Shown here piece by piece: positions 37,932 through 48,393 of a DNA stretch of 64,000 bases; the first letter of the stretch is position 1, and every line of letters starts with the position of its first letter. The DNA comes from Ruminiclostridium sufflavum DSM 19573. Lineage in GTDB: Bacteria; Bacillota; Clostridia; Acetivibrionales; DSM-1351. Both the position numbers and the translations under genes were made by a program. Under the pieces are notes generated by a model, which saw nothing but the letters and a program-made list of their open reading frames with translations, ran no database searches and was not told the DNA's origin. The stretch lies in contig NZ_QKMR01000004.1 in the NCBI RefSeq assembly GCF_003208175.1, forward strand, positions 17,476-81,475, in the 5' to 3' direction.

Positions 37932-38510
37932 ATGGCAAAGGATAATATTAAACCGGGTAGATTTCTTTATGCTGTCTCGGGCTTGCTTTTTGTTGCCGGT
38001 ATTATTTTATTAACCGCTGTATTGATGACAGGAGTTAATTCAAGTGTTGACAGAATCAATAATAAGGTCGTTGTACCGGGTGCCGGAGTTGTTGAATTGA
38101 AAGAGCCCGGCGATTACAGCATATATTTTGAGCACAGAAGTGTTCTTGACGGCAGGACATATAATACAGACAATATAAATGGATTGGTCTGCAAATTAAA
38201 GAATGCAGAGACAGGAGAATACATAAATCTGGAGAATCCAACGATTAACTCAAGATATTCGGTGAATGGAAGAGAAGGAAGAAGCTTATTTCAATTTTCT
38301 ATAGAAAAAGCCGGCAAATATGAGCTGGATGCACGATATGAATCGGGAGAAGGTGAAGAAGCCGTATTGGCTATAGGAAAAGGGTTCGGCATGTCATTGC
38401 TGAAAACCATGCTTACCGGTTTTGGAACTTTGATTATAACAATAGGAGGAGCTATTGTAATTTTTGTGGTCACATTGAAGAAAAGAGGAGAAAACAGGAA
38501 TAGAAATTAA
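37932..38510 (+). CDS. Hypothetical protein with two flanking membrane helices
   Basis: 192 residues: helix one about residues 12-34 (AVSGLLFVAGIILLTAVLMTG), a beta-rich outside domain (VVVPGAGVVELKEPGDYSIY, KAGKYELDARYE) and helix two about 158-182. The middle looks like an immunoglobulin- or galactose-binding-type sandwich exposed outside the cell. No family recognised. It follows the CDP-alcohol transferase closely, so the two are probably co-transcribed. Confidence 0.6.
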   Translation: MAKDNIKPGRFLYAVSGLLFVAGIILLTAVLMTGVNSSVDRINNKVVVPGAGVVELKEPGDYSIYFEHRSVLDGRTYNTDNINGLVCKLKNAETGEYINLENPTINSRYSVNGREGRSLFQFSIEKAGKYELDARYESGEGEEAVLAIGKGFGMSLLKTMLTGFGTLIITIGGAIVIFVVTLKKRGENRNRN

Positions 38511-38605
38511 GTCTTTTGATACATATTTGAGGAATATTAGGAGCATGTGGGGGCAGAAGGACCTTTGGTTTTCTGCTCCTTAAAAATTGCAGAGACTAAT
38601 ATAAG

Positions 38606-38839
38606 TTATCTGAATGTTGGCATATTATTCAAATTTCCGGCACCGGAGCTGTTAGGGTCGGCACTGAGATACTCTCCGCCGTTTTTACCTCTGACAACAT
38701 TAAAGCCATCAATAGCACCGTTTTTTGCCATTAGTATTGCAAAATTCAAGGGACAAACACGACCGCTTTCAAACATTACATCAGTAACTGAACCTTGCCC
38801 ATTCTTTTTGACCTTTACAATTCTGTTTTCATTATTCAT
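38606..38839 (-). CDS. DUF3892 small protein
   Basis: 77 residues of the DUF3892 family: RIVKVKKNGQGSVTDVMFES, then a ...AILMAKNGAIDGFNVVRGKN segment with GGEYLSADPN at the end. Such small proteins are frequent in spore-forming Firmicutes, without known function. A GGGGGTG site precedes ATG on this strand (38844-38850 region). It stands alone between two plus-strand genes. Confidence 0.75.
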   Translation of the reverse strand: MNNENRIVKVKKNGQGSVTDVMFESGRVCPLNFAILMAKNGAIDGFNVVRGKNGGEYLSADPNSSGAGNLNNMPTFR

Positions 38840-39219
38840 AAGGGCACCCCCTTTCCAGACTGTTTTATTAAAATGTCTATTGCCCCTAATATTCCCGCCT
38901 TAAATGAAAAAGGCAAATATTAATAATAAAGTCAATGACTATCAGGCTTAACCATAGCAATTGACCTAGTTATTATTTTCAATGCCTTTTAGTATTAAAC
39001 TCCCAATTTATTCAAGCAACTATTGTTAAAATAAAATTTACATATAATTTTTCGCAGCTTTCTAATGTATAAATTCCAATTTAATTTATGAAGGTGGATA
39101 ACTAATTTAGAAAATTAATAAAGTAATTGTATTTACAGAATATGAATAGTAATATAAGAGATATCAAAGCTAAGGTTTTGGCATAATAATAACATACTAA
39201 CAGCGCAGGAGGATTATTT
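38840..39219. other. Intergenic region before the CAAX protease gene
   Basis: 380 AT-rich bases. It contains a minus-strand copy of the dispersed repeat (38929-38947). No convincing promoter selected. Confidence 0.4.
38929..38947 (-). repeat. Dispersed intergenic repeat, minus-strand copy
   Basis: Read on the minus strand: GCCTGATAGTCATTGACTT, a close variant of the AGCTGATAGTAATTGACTT core. Confidence 0.45.
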
Positions 39220-40326
39220 GTGAAAAATATTGAGGAACAGTCCGCAGCCGTTCAAGTTGAAAGAAAGGATAAGTATCCCGGTTCTTTGGCGGCGGGTATT
39301 TTGTTCTCCCTGACAACTATTTTTTTGACATATGGGGGTATATTTCTGCCCTTTAAAAATGATTATCTCAGAAGTGGCTTCGGTGAGGTGCTTTTTATAT
39401 TAGCTCCTGTTTTGATATTATTGTTTTTTGGAAGGTATAATATAAAGGATACTCTAAAGCTTAGGAAAATAAAGCCTATAAATTATCTGATAATTCCTGT
39501 ACTAATGGTTACTGCTTTACCTATTGTGGCAGTATTGAATGCAATTGCATTAGGACTCATAAGACTGGTATTCGGTAAAAATCTTCCGATTGATAAGATT
39601 TCAGTACCCGACGTACCTACACTTTTTATTGCGATATTAGTTGTAGGAATATCTGCCGCTGTTTGTGAGGAAATCATGTTCAGAGGCTTGATAAGCAAGG
39701 GCTATGAAAGATATGGAGTTATAGCTTCATTGGCTGTAACATCAGTTCTGTTCGGCATATTGCACAGGGATATTCAAAAAGGTGTCAGCACTATACTTTT
39801 AGGAGCACTAATAGGATTTATTGTCTATAGAACTAATAGCATATATGCAGGTATGATTGCCCATTTCTCCAATAACACAATAGCAGTAATGATGGTATTC
39901 TCATCTTCAAGCGCTATGGAGGAAATGGAGCTTGATCAGCTCCAGATTGATTTTTCCAGTATTCCCATATTTTCATGGGTGATTATAATTGTCTTTTATC
40001 TGATGATGTTTTTAGGCTGTGTTGCCGTATTTACAGCTTTAATATATGCCTTTTGCAGAGTTAATAAGACTTGTAATAAAGAAATTAAGGGAGAAATCAG
40101 TCAGGACTTTTACGGTGCTTCCTCTGATGCAGAAGAAAGCAAAGAAAATGCGGCGGCAGGTTCAAAGGATATAAGGAAGTTCAGCCTGATAAATTTGATA
40201 GCCTTACTTCCGGGATTGCTTCTGATTATTTTCACCTTTGTGGGGCAATTTTTAAGCTTAATGAATATAAAAAGTGGAATACTGTATGATACGTTAAAAG
40301 CTTTATGGCTTATATGGCCTGACTAG
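39220..40326 (+). CDS. CPBP-family (CAAX/Abi) intramembrane metalloprotease
   Basis: 368 residues, eight or more membrane helices. Catalytic motifs are present: CEEIMFRGLI (EExxxR), FGILH (FxxxH) and AHFSNN (HxxxN), matching the CPBP/Rce1-like family. In bacteria these proteases are often linked to bacteriocin self-immunity or protein maturation; substrate unknown. The C-terminal extension after residue 275 adds a charged cytoplasmic loop and two helices. Start GTG 39220 behind GGAGG. Confidence 0.85.
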   Translation: MKNIEEQSAAVQVERKDKYPGSLAAGILFSLTTIFLTYGGIFLPFKNDYLRSGFGEVLFILAPVLILLFFGRYNIKDTLKLRKIKPINYLIIPVLMVTALPIVAVLNAIALGLIRLVFGKNLPIDKISVPDVPTLFIAILVVGISAAVCEEIMFRGLISKGYERYGVIASLAVTSVLFGILHRDIQKGVSTILLGALIGFIVYRTNSIYAGMIAHFSNNTIAVMMVFSSSSAMEEMELDQLQIDFSSIPIFSWVIIIVFYLMMFLGCVAVFTALIYAFCRVNKTCNKEIKGEISQDFYGASSDAEESKENAAAGSKDIRKFSLINLIALLPGLLLIIFTFVGQFLSLMNIKSGILYDTLKALWLIWPD

Positions 40327-40344
40327 AAGGGTCCGGATTTTTGA

Positions 40345-41361
40345 CTATAAATTTTCACTTCTGATATCCCTGCCGGCCAGAACCAATCTGTCAAAATACC
40401 CCATGATTCTGGAGGTAATACGTTCAGTATATAATTCATACAGCTTTTTAGGTCCCATATTTGTAGATATAATAGTTTTGCAGGCAGAAACAGAGTCTCT
40501 TGACTGGCGGGTGTTGAGAATATTTAAAAGCTCCGCATATCTGGCATCACTGAGAGTTTCTGTACCGAGGTCATCGATAACGAGTAATTCAACAGAAAAT
40601 ATGCTTTTGTATCGATCATCATCAAAATTAACTTCCTTATAAGCCTTCATTTTATATTCGTTAATGATATCAAAAAGTGCAGGTGCAGTCAGATAAAGCA
40701 CAGTCCTTCCCTGATTAATCAGCTCTCTTGCAATACAAAATGACAGAAAGGTCTTTCCTACCCCTGTACGGCCGCTGAAAAACAGATTTTTTTGTTTTGG
40801 GGCATCAATATTTTTTGTAAAATTTATGCAGCTTAGCTTTATGTTTTTAATATTTTCTCTGGGAGATACAGCTATTCCGTACTTATTGGGGTTAATTTCA
40901 TCAGGATACAGCAGTTCATTAAAATTCCGGAAGCACTCATCTCCGGCAGGTGTTATATTTGAGCTGGAAAACAAATGGCTTATTATCTGCTGCTTATAGC
41001 AGGAGCAGCGCTTAAACCCGTTTGAGCCGGAGATATAACCCGTATCGGAGCAATTGGCACATTGGTATTGCGGCTTCAGATAGTCAGCATTGATACCATT
41101 GTTTTTCAGGAGAACTGTTTTCCTTTCAATAAGAGAGGCCATGCTATTTGCAAGCTCTGACGAAAGGGCAGAGGCATTGCCGTCCGAAGATAAAATAAGC
41201 CTGTTATATTTGATGCCTAGTTTATTAATTTGATCATCAATCTCAATAAGCTGCGGTATTTTGGCATACAAGTCCTCCTTACGCTGCCGGGCTGTATCCG
41301 CTGCTTGTTTTTGCCTTTTCTCGTATTCTCTCGCTATTAGATTGTGTATATCCCTGTTCAT
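40345..41361 (-). CDS. dnaC: DnaC/DnaI-type helicase loader ATPase
   Basis: 338 residues: a helical N-domain, a cysteine cluster typical of DnaI (CANCSDTG...CSCYK, about residues 100-125) and a C-terminal AAA+ domain with Walker A FSGRTGVGKTFLS, Walker B LLVIDDLGTE and sensor 1 IISTNM. It loads the replicative helicase with the DnaD-type protein encoded just upstream. ATG 41361 is preceded by GGAGGTT on this strand; an earlier in-frame start at 41388 lacks one. Confidence 0.9.
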   Translation of the reverse strand: MNRDIHNLIAREYEKRQKQAADTARQRKEDLYAKIPQLIEIDDQINKLGIKYNRLILSSDGNASALSSELANSMASLIERKTVLLKNNGINADYLKPQYQCANCSDTGYISGSNGFKRCSCYKQQIISHLFSSSNITPAGDECFRNFNELLYPDEINPNKYGIAVSPRENIKNIKLSCINFTKNIDAPKQKNLFFSGRTGVGKTFLSFCIARELINQGRTVLYLTAPALFDIINEYKMKAYKEVNFDDDRYKSIFSVELLVIDDLGTETLSDARYAELLNILNTRQSRDSVSACKTIISTNMGPKKLYELYTERITSRIMGYFDRLVLAGRDIRSENL

Positions 41362-41426
41362 AATAACCTCCGCGCCCAATCCGGGCACAAAAATTTGGTA
41401 AAGCCTTCGTGGATGTTTTCGAGCTT

Positions 41427-42413
41427 TTAAGAGGATTTAGTTGAATTTGTAAAAAAATTATCATAATAATCTTCATTATACTGACGCTGTTCAAAATTAT
41501 CTCTTTGTGAATCCTTGGCCTTTTGAACATTTTTTGTTCCCTCACGCTGGGATTTAAGGCTATTGTCATAGCTAAATATTTCCTCTGGCGAAAGCAATCC
41601 TAAATCATGCCATTTGGTTATAATATTATTTAGGAACTTAAAGTCAGGATTTGTTTTGCCGACAGTCTTTTTGAGAGCAATTTCTATAACATCAATATTA
41701 TATTTATAGTCAATAACCCACTTTTCAACAAATTCATGCTCATATTCGGTAAGAGCCCTTCTCAGGCGCAGTTTTTTTATTATTGTTCCCTTGACACCGC
41801 GAACATGGGACATTTCTTCAAAATATTTCTCCAAATCGAAAAAGTTCTGTATTCCGCGGCGGTGCCAGCTGTTTGCAACAGCCTCTATGTAGCTTTTATG
41901 AAAGGTGTTGTTGTCATGACAATACTTAAAGAGCGTATACATTACGTCCTCATCAAATTTATATATGGAAAACCAATTGTCTATTGTTAAATACCAATTT
42001 GGCGGCATAAGGCCCTGAAAAAATTTTGAATTAATTGCCGAAAGAGTACTGTTTCGGCTTTTATTCTTTTCAAAGTTTTCATTTGCCTGTTCCGGAGATG
42101 AAATTGACTTTAGCTTATATATACGTTTTATCTCCGCATCCTTTAAATCAGTTAACTGAACCTTATCTTCAACCCATGAAATAACCTCAAGATTATCAAG
42201 AGCGGTGAGAGCTGCTTTTACTTCGTCATGAGTTAAATTAAGAGTTTTGGCAATTTCATCTGTTGCAGCCTTTTTGTTATGCTTGCATAAAAAAAGCATG
42301 TATAAGTATACCTTCACGCTGCCGCTATCCATAGAAGGCATATATTGACTGATAAAAATATCCGGCACTGATGTGTCAGAATATAGCAATGACTTAAAGT
42401 CCTCAAAATACAT
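41427..42413 (-). CDS. dnaD: DnaD-domain primosome protein
   Basis: 328 residues: winged-helix-like N-terminus (SVKVYLYMLFLCKHNKKA, KTLNLTHDEVKAALTALDNL), followed by a DnaD/DnaB2 domain copy near residues 145-225 and a second near 225-290 with the YKYNIDVIEIALKKTVGKTNP and FKFLNNIITKWHDLGL hallmark. The C-terminus is charged and probably disordered. With the DnaC-like loader 65 bases downstream it forms the replication-restart/initiation pair. Confidence 0.86.
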   Translation of the reverse strand: MYFEDFKSLLYSDTSVPDIFISQYMPSMDSGSVKVYLYMLFLCKHNKKAATDEIAKTLNLTHDEVKAALTALDNLEVISWVEDKVQLTDLKDAEIKRIYKLKSISSPEQANENFEKNKSRNSTLSAINSKFFQGLMPPNWYLTIDNWFSIYKFDEDVMYTLFKYCHDNNTFHKSYIEAVANSWHRRGIQNFFDLEKYFEEMSHVRGVKGTIIKKLRLRRALTEYEHEFVEKWVIDYKYNIDVIEIALKKTVGKTNPDFKFLNNIITKWHDLGLLSPEEIFSYDNSLKSQREGTKNVQKAKDSQRDNFEQRQYNEDYYDNFFTNSTKSS

Positions 42414-42707
42414 TTTTTACTCCTTTAATAAAAGTCCTATTATATGCATTTATGCCGGAAAGGCTCCGTTAAACCGATAATTATAAAAGCAATAGGATTA
42501 ATAAATTTATATTAATGATATAATTATAACATAAAGTTCAGGTAAAAATTATTATTAATATTTTTTGTGATTGTGGTAAGTTCACAAATATGAAAGTCAA
42601 AATTGCAATATTATTTATAGTTTGATGCAAAAAGGCTACTTTTTATAATGAAAATCAGCAATACAGTTGTAAAAATGCAGGAACAAATAAGTATCTTTCA
42701 AAAAGTG

Positions 42708-42736
42708 TTGACTAATCAAGGTATAGGTGCTAATAT
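42708..42736 (+). promoter_or_regulatory. SigA-type promoter upstream of a short terminated RNA
   Basis: TTGACT, a 17-base spacer and TAATAT. The expected transcript begins near 42743 and meets an intrinsic terminator at 42756-42789. Confidence 0.7.
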
Positions 42737-42755
42737 ATATTTAACGTAAGCAAAG

Positions 42756-42789
42756 GTGCTGCAGATAATTATTTCTGTAGCACTTTTTT
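42756..42789 (+). terminator. Intrinsic terminator 1 in the amt leader
   Basis: GTGCTGCAGA pairs with TCTGTAGCAC (one G-U) across an eight-base loop, then six T. Only about 15 bases after the predicted transcription start. Confidence 0.85.
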
Positions 42790-42860
42790 GGTTTAAAGTG
42801 AATAATGTTCTCAAAGTAAATTATAAAGTATACCTTTACCGGTAAAAACATTACACGATG

Positions 42861-42897
42861 ACGTGTATTCGCAGATATGGCGAATATGCGTTTTTTT
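42861..42897 (+). terminator. Intrinsic terminator 2 in the amt leader
   Basis: ACGTGTATTCGC pairs with GCGAATATGCGT (two G-U), seven-base loop, then seven T. It lies 128 bases before the amt start and may be an attenuator. Confidence 0.75.
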
Positions 42898-42961
42898 ATG
42901 CATCAGGATTACCAGAGTCGCTTGCGGTTTAAGCCCTCGCGACAAAAGGATATTGTTTCCT

Positions 42962-42980
42962 AGCTGATGGTAATTGACTT
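42962..42980 (+). repeat. Dispersed intergenic repeat, copy 3
   Basis: AGCTGATGGTAATTGACTT, preceded by AGCCCTCGC (42932-42940) as in copy 2; the two 50-base stretches align over their whole length. Confidence 0.55.
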
Positions 42981-43024
42981 TATATTATGCCAATTAAAGG
43001 GGTTATAGGAAGGGAGATGGTTTT

Positions 43025-44698
43025 ATGTTTCAGGCAGTAGATGTAATATGGACTTTAGTAGCGGCAGCATTGGTATTCTTTATGCAGGCAGGCTTTGCAA
43101 TGTTGGAAACGGGTTTTACCAGAGCAAAAAATGCAGGAAATATTATAATGAAAAATCTTATGGATTTTGCTATAGGCTCAATAGCTTTCTGGATATTAGG
43201 TTTTGGTTTAATGTTTGGTGCAAGTCAGTTCGGAATTATAGGAGCTCCAAGTCTTTTTGCAACAGGTGACGGAGTGAATGCAGGCCTTCCCGGACCGGTT
43301 TTCCTGATATTCCAAACCGTATTTTGTGCGACAGCAGCAACAATAGTATCAGGTGCCATGGCAGAACGTACAAAATTTATAGCATATTGTATTTATAGTC
43401 TGGTGATAAGTGCTGTTGTGTACCCGATATCCGGTCACTGGATATGGGGCGGCGGCTGGCTATCGCAGCTCGGTTTCCACGATTTTGCAGGTTCAACGGC
43501 GGTTCATATGGTGGGTGGGATAACAGCATTAATTGGTGCTAAAATGTTAGGGCCGCGTATCGGAAAGTATGACAAGGACGGAAAAGTAAAAGCTATTCCC
43601 GGACACAGCTTGACGTTGGGTGCATTAGGCGTATTCATTCTTTGGTTTGGCTGGTTCGGATTTAATTCCGGTTCTACAGTATCGGCAACAGGGGATGATA
43701 CACTTACAATGATGGGTAAGATATTTATAACGACTAATCTTGCAGCGGCGGCGTCAGCAACAGTAGCAATGACTATTACATGGATACGGTATAAAAAACC
43801 TGATGTCTCAATGACTTTGAATGCTGTTTTGGGCGGCCTAGTGGCAATAACTGCCGGCTGTGATGCGGTAAGTCCGGCAGGGGCGGCAATAATAGGTGTG
43901 ATTGCAGCCTTTGTGGTTGTATTTGGTATAGAGTTTATTGACAAGGTTTTGAAAATAGATGACCCGGTGGGAGCCGTAGGGGTTCACGGATTATGCGGTG
44001 CGGCGGGAACACTGCTGGTAGGTATATTTGCTTTAGACGGCGGCTTACTGTATGGCGGCGGACTTCACTATTTCGGAATTCAAGCATTAGGAGTTATATC
44101 GGTTGCAGTACTGGTTACAGTTTTAATGCTTGTTGTTTTTACAGTAATAAGAAAAACCGTTGGATTACGTGTTTCAAAGGAAGAAGAAATTATAGGCTTG
44201 GATATTGAAGAGCATGGACTTGTAAGCTCCTATGCAGACTTTATGCCTGCACTGACTGTTTCAGATGGTGTAGAGATTCCTGTTCATATTGATAAAGCGA
44301 TTCCTGTGATAGATAAGTCTGCCAGACCTGCAGATTCAGAAGTAAAAATGACAAAAGTCGAGATAATAACCAAGGTAACTAAATTTGATGCATTGAAGGA
44401 AGCAATGAATGATATAGGAATAACGGGAATGACAGTTTCAAATGTCTTGGGCTGCGGTATGCAAAGGGGAAGCAGGGAATATTACCGCGGTATTGAAATG
44501 GAGATTAAATTATTACCGAAAATAAGGGTAGAAATAGTCATTTGTAAGATTCCTGTTTCAGAAGTAGTTAATGCTGCTAAACGTGTACTGTACACAGGTA
44601 AAATTGGCGATGGCAAAATCTTTATTTATAATGTGGAAAATGTTATAAAAGTGCGTACAAGTGAAGAGGGGTATGATGCTCTTCAGGATGATGAATAG
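43025..44698 (+). CDS. amt: Ammonium transporter fused to a C-terminal PII (GlnK-like) domain
   Basis: 557 residues. Residues 1-405 are a full Amt/Mep/Rh channel without an extra signal helix ([43 protein letters not shown] and the twin-His region [12 protein letters not shown]). Residues about 440-550 are a PII domain ([39 protein letters not shown], and the [23 protein letters not shown] loops). Free GlnK normally plugs Amt; here it is tethered. In the T-loop the uridylylated Tyr51 position reads Met (YRGIEMEI). A 17-bp terminator follows. AGGGAGATGG precedes ATG. Confidence 0.95.
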   Translation: MFQAVDVIWTLVAAALVFFMQAGFAMLETGFTRAKNAGNIIMKNLMDFAIGSIAFWILGFGLMFGASQFGIIGAPSLFATGDGVNAGLPGPVFLIFQTVFCATAATIVSGAMAERTKFIAYCIYSLVISAVVYPISGHWIWGGGWLSQLGFHDFAGSTAVHMVGGITALIGAKMLGPRIGKYDKDGKVKAIPGHSLTLGALGVFILWFGWFGFNSGSTVSATGDDTLTMMGKIFITTNLAAAASATVAMTITWIRYKKPDVSMTLNAVLGGLVAITAGCDAVSPAGAAIIGVIAAFVVVFGIEFIDKVLKIDDPVGAVGVHGLCGAAGTLLVGIFALDGGLLYGGGLHYFGIQALGVISVAVLVTVLMLVVFTVIRKTVGLRVSKEEEIIGLDIEEHGLVSSYADFMPALTVSDGVEIPVHIDKAIPVIDKSARPADSEVKMTKVEIITKVTKFDALKEAMNDIGITGMTVSNVLGCGMQRGSREYYRGIEMEIKLLPKIRVEIVICKIPVSEVVNAAKRVLYTGKIGDGKIFIYNVENVIKVRTSEEGYDALQDDE

Positions 44699-44728
44699 AA
44701 AATTACCTCCTGTTCAGATAAAGCTGTC

Positions 44729-44776
44729 AAAAAGCAGTGACCTTTAATATCAGGATAAAAGGTCACTGCTTTTTGA
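44729..44776 (+). terminator. Terminator of amt
   Basis: A perfect 17-base-pair stem (44729-44745 with 44758-44774) with T-run, 30 bases after the stop codon. Confidence 0.95.
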
Positions 44777-45030
44777 TTTGCAGCTTGGTACAAGGGTTGC
44801 CCATCTTAGGTATATAAAGCTTAATGGTGTAACAGAATAATCCGCTTTCCGACTTGATTATGTATTTCGTTAATTTCCTATAGAGAAATCAGAAAAAAAG
44901 AAGTAACTGCACCAAAGTACCTACATCATTTAAATTTTTATTCCTTGCTATTTAATTGAGACTCTTCCTGATATTTACGGTGTCAATACGGTGACAAGCA
45001 AATTAAAATAGAAATATAAACTAAGAAACA

Positions 45031-45066
45031 AAAAACCCCTTAAAGCTTATGCTAAAGGGGTTTTTT
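45031..45066. terminator. Bidirectional terminator, end of tRNA-Arg transcript
   Basis: AAAAACCCCTT pairs with AAGGGGTTTTTT-type arms around AAAGCTTATGCT; T-runs on both strands. It lies just downstream of the minus-strand tRNA. Confidence 0.85.
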
Positions 45067-45070
45067 AATA

Positions 45071-45147
45071 TGGCGCGCCCGACAGAGATCGAATCCACAA
45101 CCTTCTGGTCCGTAGCCAGACGCTCTATCCAATTGAGCTACGGGCGC
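45071..45147 (-). tRNA. tRNA-Arg (anticodon ACG)
   Basis: On the minus strand GCGCCCG pairs with CGGGCGC; D-arm AGCTCAATTGGATAGAGC; anticodon loop CTACGGA carries ACG; T-loop GATTCGATC; discriminator G and encoded CCA. 77 bases. Confidence 0.95.
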
Positions 45148-45240
45148 ATATTTTAGCCGCATAAAAGCAGGGCGGCAATGTTTACGTGCAAATAATATAT
45201 TAATACATAATTGACAAAAAAGCAAGTACTCATTAATAAA

Positions 45241-45450
45241 AAATTAAGTTGTATTTAAGTTGTATGATTATATTGTTAAATGCTATTGACATCATATTTT
45301 ACTGACATTATGATAGAATTATTAAATTAAATATGCGGAACAGGTATAAAATTAATAATAAAAATAAAGTTATATTTAAGTTGTACAGTTATTTTTAAAA
45401 TAGCATTGGGAATATTTTTACTTACATGATAGAAGCATTAAATTCAATTG
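45241..45450 (+). repeat. Imperfect tandem duplication upstream of the arabinofuranosidase gene
   Basis: Copy one (45241-45332) and copy two (45362-45450) share TATTTAAGTTGTA, GATAGAA and ATTAAATT blocks in the same order, roughly three quarters identical by eye. Copy one keeps a good promoter; in copy two the -35 reads TTGGGA and the spacing is shortened. Confidence 0.6.
45286..45314 (+). promoter_or_regulatory. SigA-type promoter upstream of the arabinofuranosidase gene
   Basis: TTGACA, 17-base spacer, TATGAT. The implied leader is about 400 bases, long enough for regulatory RNA structure, but I recognise no known riboswitch in it. Confidence 0.7.
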
Positions 45451-45705
45451 CTGTCGACTGAAAAACCAGTTTAAAAGCAATATTAGCCTAAAAAAATGAT
45501 ATAAAATATTCTTAATATAAATATAGTTTCTAAGGCGTTAAGCCTTGATTGACTTTATAGAAATTGTTATTTTCCGCAGGTAACAGCTGCCGAAGGGTGG
45601 TTATAATTCATAAATGAGGTATTTACACGAATATAAATGACTAGGTCTGTTCAACAGGTAAACTTAGGCTTTTCACAATTAATTTTAAATATTTTAATGC
45701 CGTAA

Positions 45706-47232
<1,527 letters not shown>

Positions 47233-47273
47233 AAATAATATAAATTACTATGTCCCGATATCATCGGTTCTTT

Positions 47274-47292
47274 AGCCGATAGCAGATGACTT
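47274..47292 (+). repeat. Dispersed intergenic repeat, divergent copy
   Basis: AGCCGATAGCAGATGACTT, 41 bases after the arabinofuranosidase stop; a diverged member of the family. Confidence 0.4.
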
Positions 47293-47309
47293 TTATCAGG
47301 CGTTGTAAA

Positions 47310-47369
47310 TAAAGGACTTCACAAGGTAAATTACAGTTAAAGCTTTGATTTTCCTGACGAAGTCCTTTA
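47310..47369 (+). terminator. Long hairpin after the arabinofuranosidase gene
   Basis: TAAAGGACTTC pairs perfectly with GAAGTCCTTTA, with additional inner pairing (AGGTAAAT with ATTTTCCT). Probably a terminator or RNA-stability element; the T-run is poor. Confidence 0.55.
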
Positions 47370-47455
47370 ATAATTATTGTTGCTTTTTATACTATGATAT
47401 GGGAGACTTAAGCAGTGCTTTTAAGCTTAGGTTAAATTCAATTATGGGGGTCTGG

Positions 47456-48337
47456 ATGAAACATATTTTCATTATTAATCCAAAAGCAGGGAAAGGAAAA
47501 GCAATTGAACTGCTTCCTGTTATTAACGACCTTTTCAAGGATAAAGGCGAAGAATTCATAATAAGAGTTACGGCTTATCCCGGACATGCAACGGAAATTG
47601 CGAGGGAGTATTCCGGCATGGGAGCCTGCAGGATATATTCTGTAGGCGGGGACGGTACTGTAAATGAAGTAGTAAATGGAATGGCAGGTTCCCGGTCATC
47701 TCTGGGGATTATACCTACAGGGTCGGGAAATGACTTTATACGGAGTATAGCATTAGTTTATGATATAAGGGAGATGCTGGAGAGAACAATTAACGGGAAA
47801 GAAAAAAGCATTGATTTAGCCAGAGTTAATGATAAATATTTTATAAATATATCTTCAATTGGGTTTGATGCGGATGTTGTGTTTAACGCAGGCAAATTTA
47901 AAAGAGTGCCGGGAGTTACAGGCAGTATGGCATATATTATTTCAATTATCTATACGGTTTTGAAAAAAAAGATATTCCCTGTTAAAATATATATAGACAA
48001 CAAGGAAATGGAGCTTAAAATTCTTCTTGCTGCTATTGCAAACGGAAGATTTTATGGAGGCGGGATAATGGCCGCACCGGAGGCGGAAATAGACGATGGC
48101 TTCCTTGATATATGCCTGATAACCGGAGTAAGCAGATTTCGGATATTAAGCCTGTTCCCAAAGTATATTAAGGGTGAGCACAGACAATTGGAGGAGGTAA
48201 GCTTCTATAGGGGAAAGAATATAAAAATAGAAAGTAATGCAGAGCTTCGGCTTAATATAGATGGAGAGATAATGCCTTCTTCGGAAATAGAATTTGAGAT
48301 AATTAACAAGGGTATAAATGTGATTATTCCTGATTAG
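47456..48337 (+). CDS. Diacylglycerol/lipid kinase (DagK/YegS-type)
   Basis: 293 residues with the diacylglycerol kinase catalytic fold: IFIINPKAGKGKAIEL, SVGGDGTVNEVVNGM and LGIIPTGSGNDFIRS, then the C-terminal beta-sandwich with IANGRFYGGGIMAAPEAEID and LNIDGEIM. Phosphorylates diacylglycerol to phosphatidic acid, recycling lipid from teichoic acid synthesis. The ATG at 47456 follows GGGGG; the frame is open further upstream but without plausible family sequence. sbcD follows after 56 bases. Confidence 0.87.
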   Translation: MKHIFIINPKAGKGKAIELLPVINDLFKDKGEEFIIRVTAYPGHATEIAREYSGMGACRIYSVGGDGTVNEVVNGMAGSRSSLGIIPTGSGNDFIRSIALVYDIREMLERTINGKEKSIDLARVNDKYFINISSIGFDADVVFNAGKFKRVPGVTGSMAYIISIIYTVLKKKIFPVKIYIDNKEMELKILLAAIANGRFYGGGIMAAPEAEIDDGFLDICLITGVSRFRILSLFPKYIKGEHRQLEEVSFYRGKNIKIESNAELRLNIDGEIMPSSEIEFEIINKGINVIIPD

Positions 48338-48393
48338 CCATGATTTTTAAAATGGGAATTTACCCTTTAAACAGATACATTAAGGAGTGCCAA

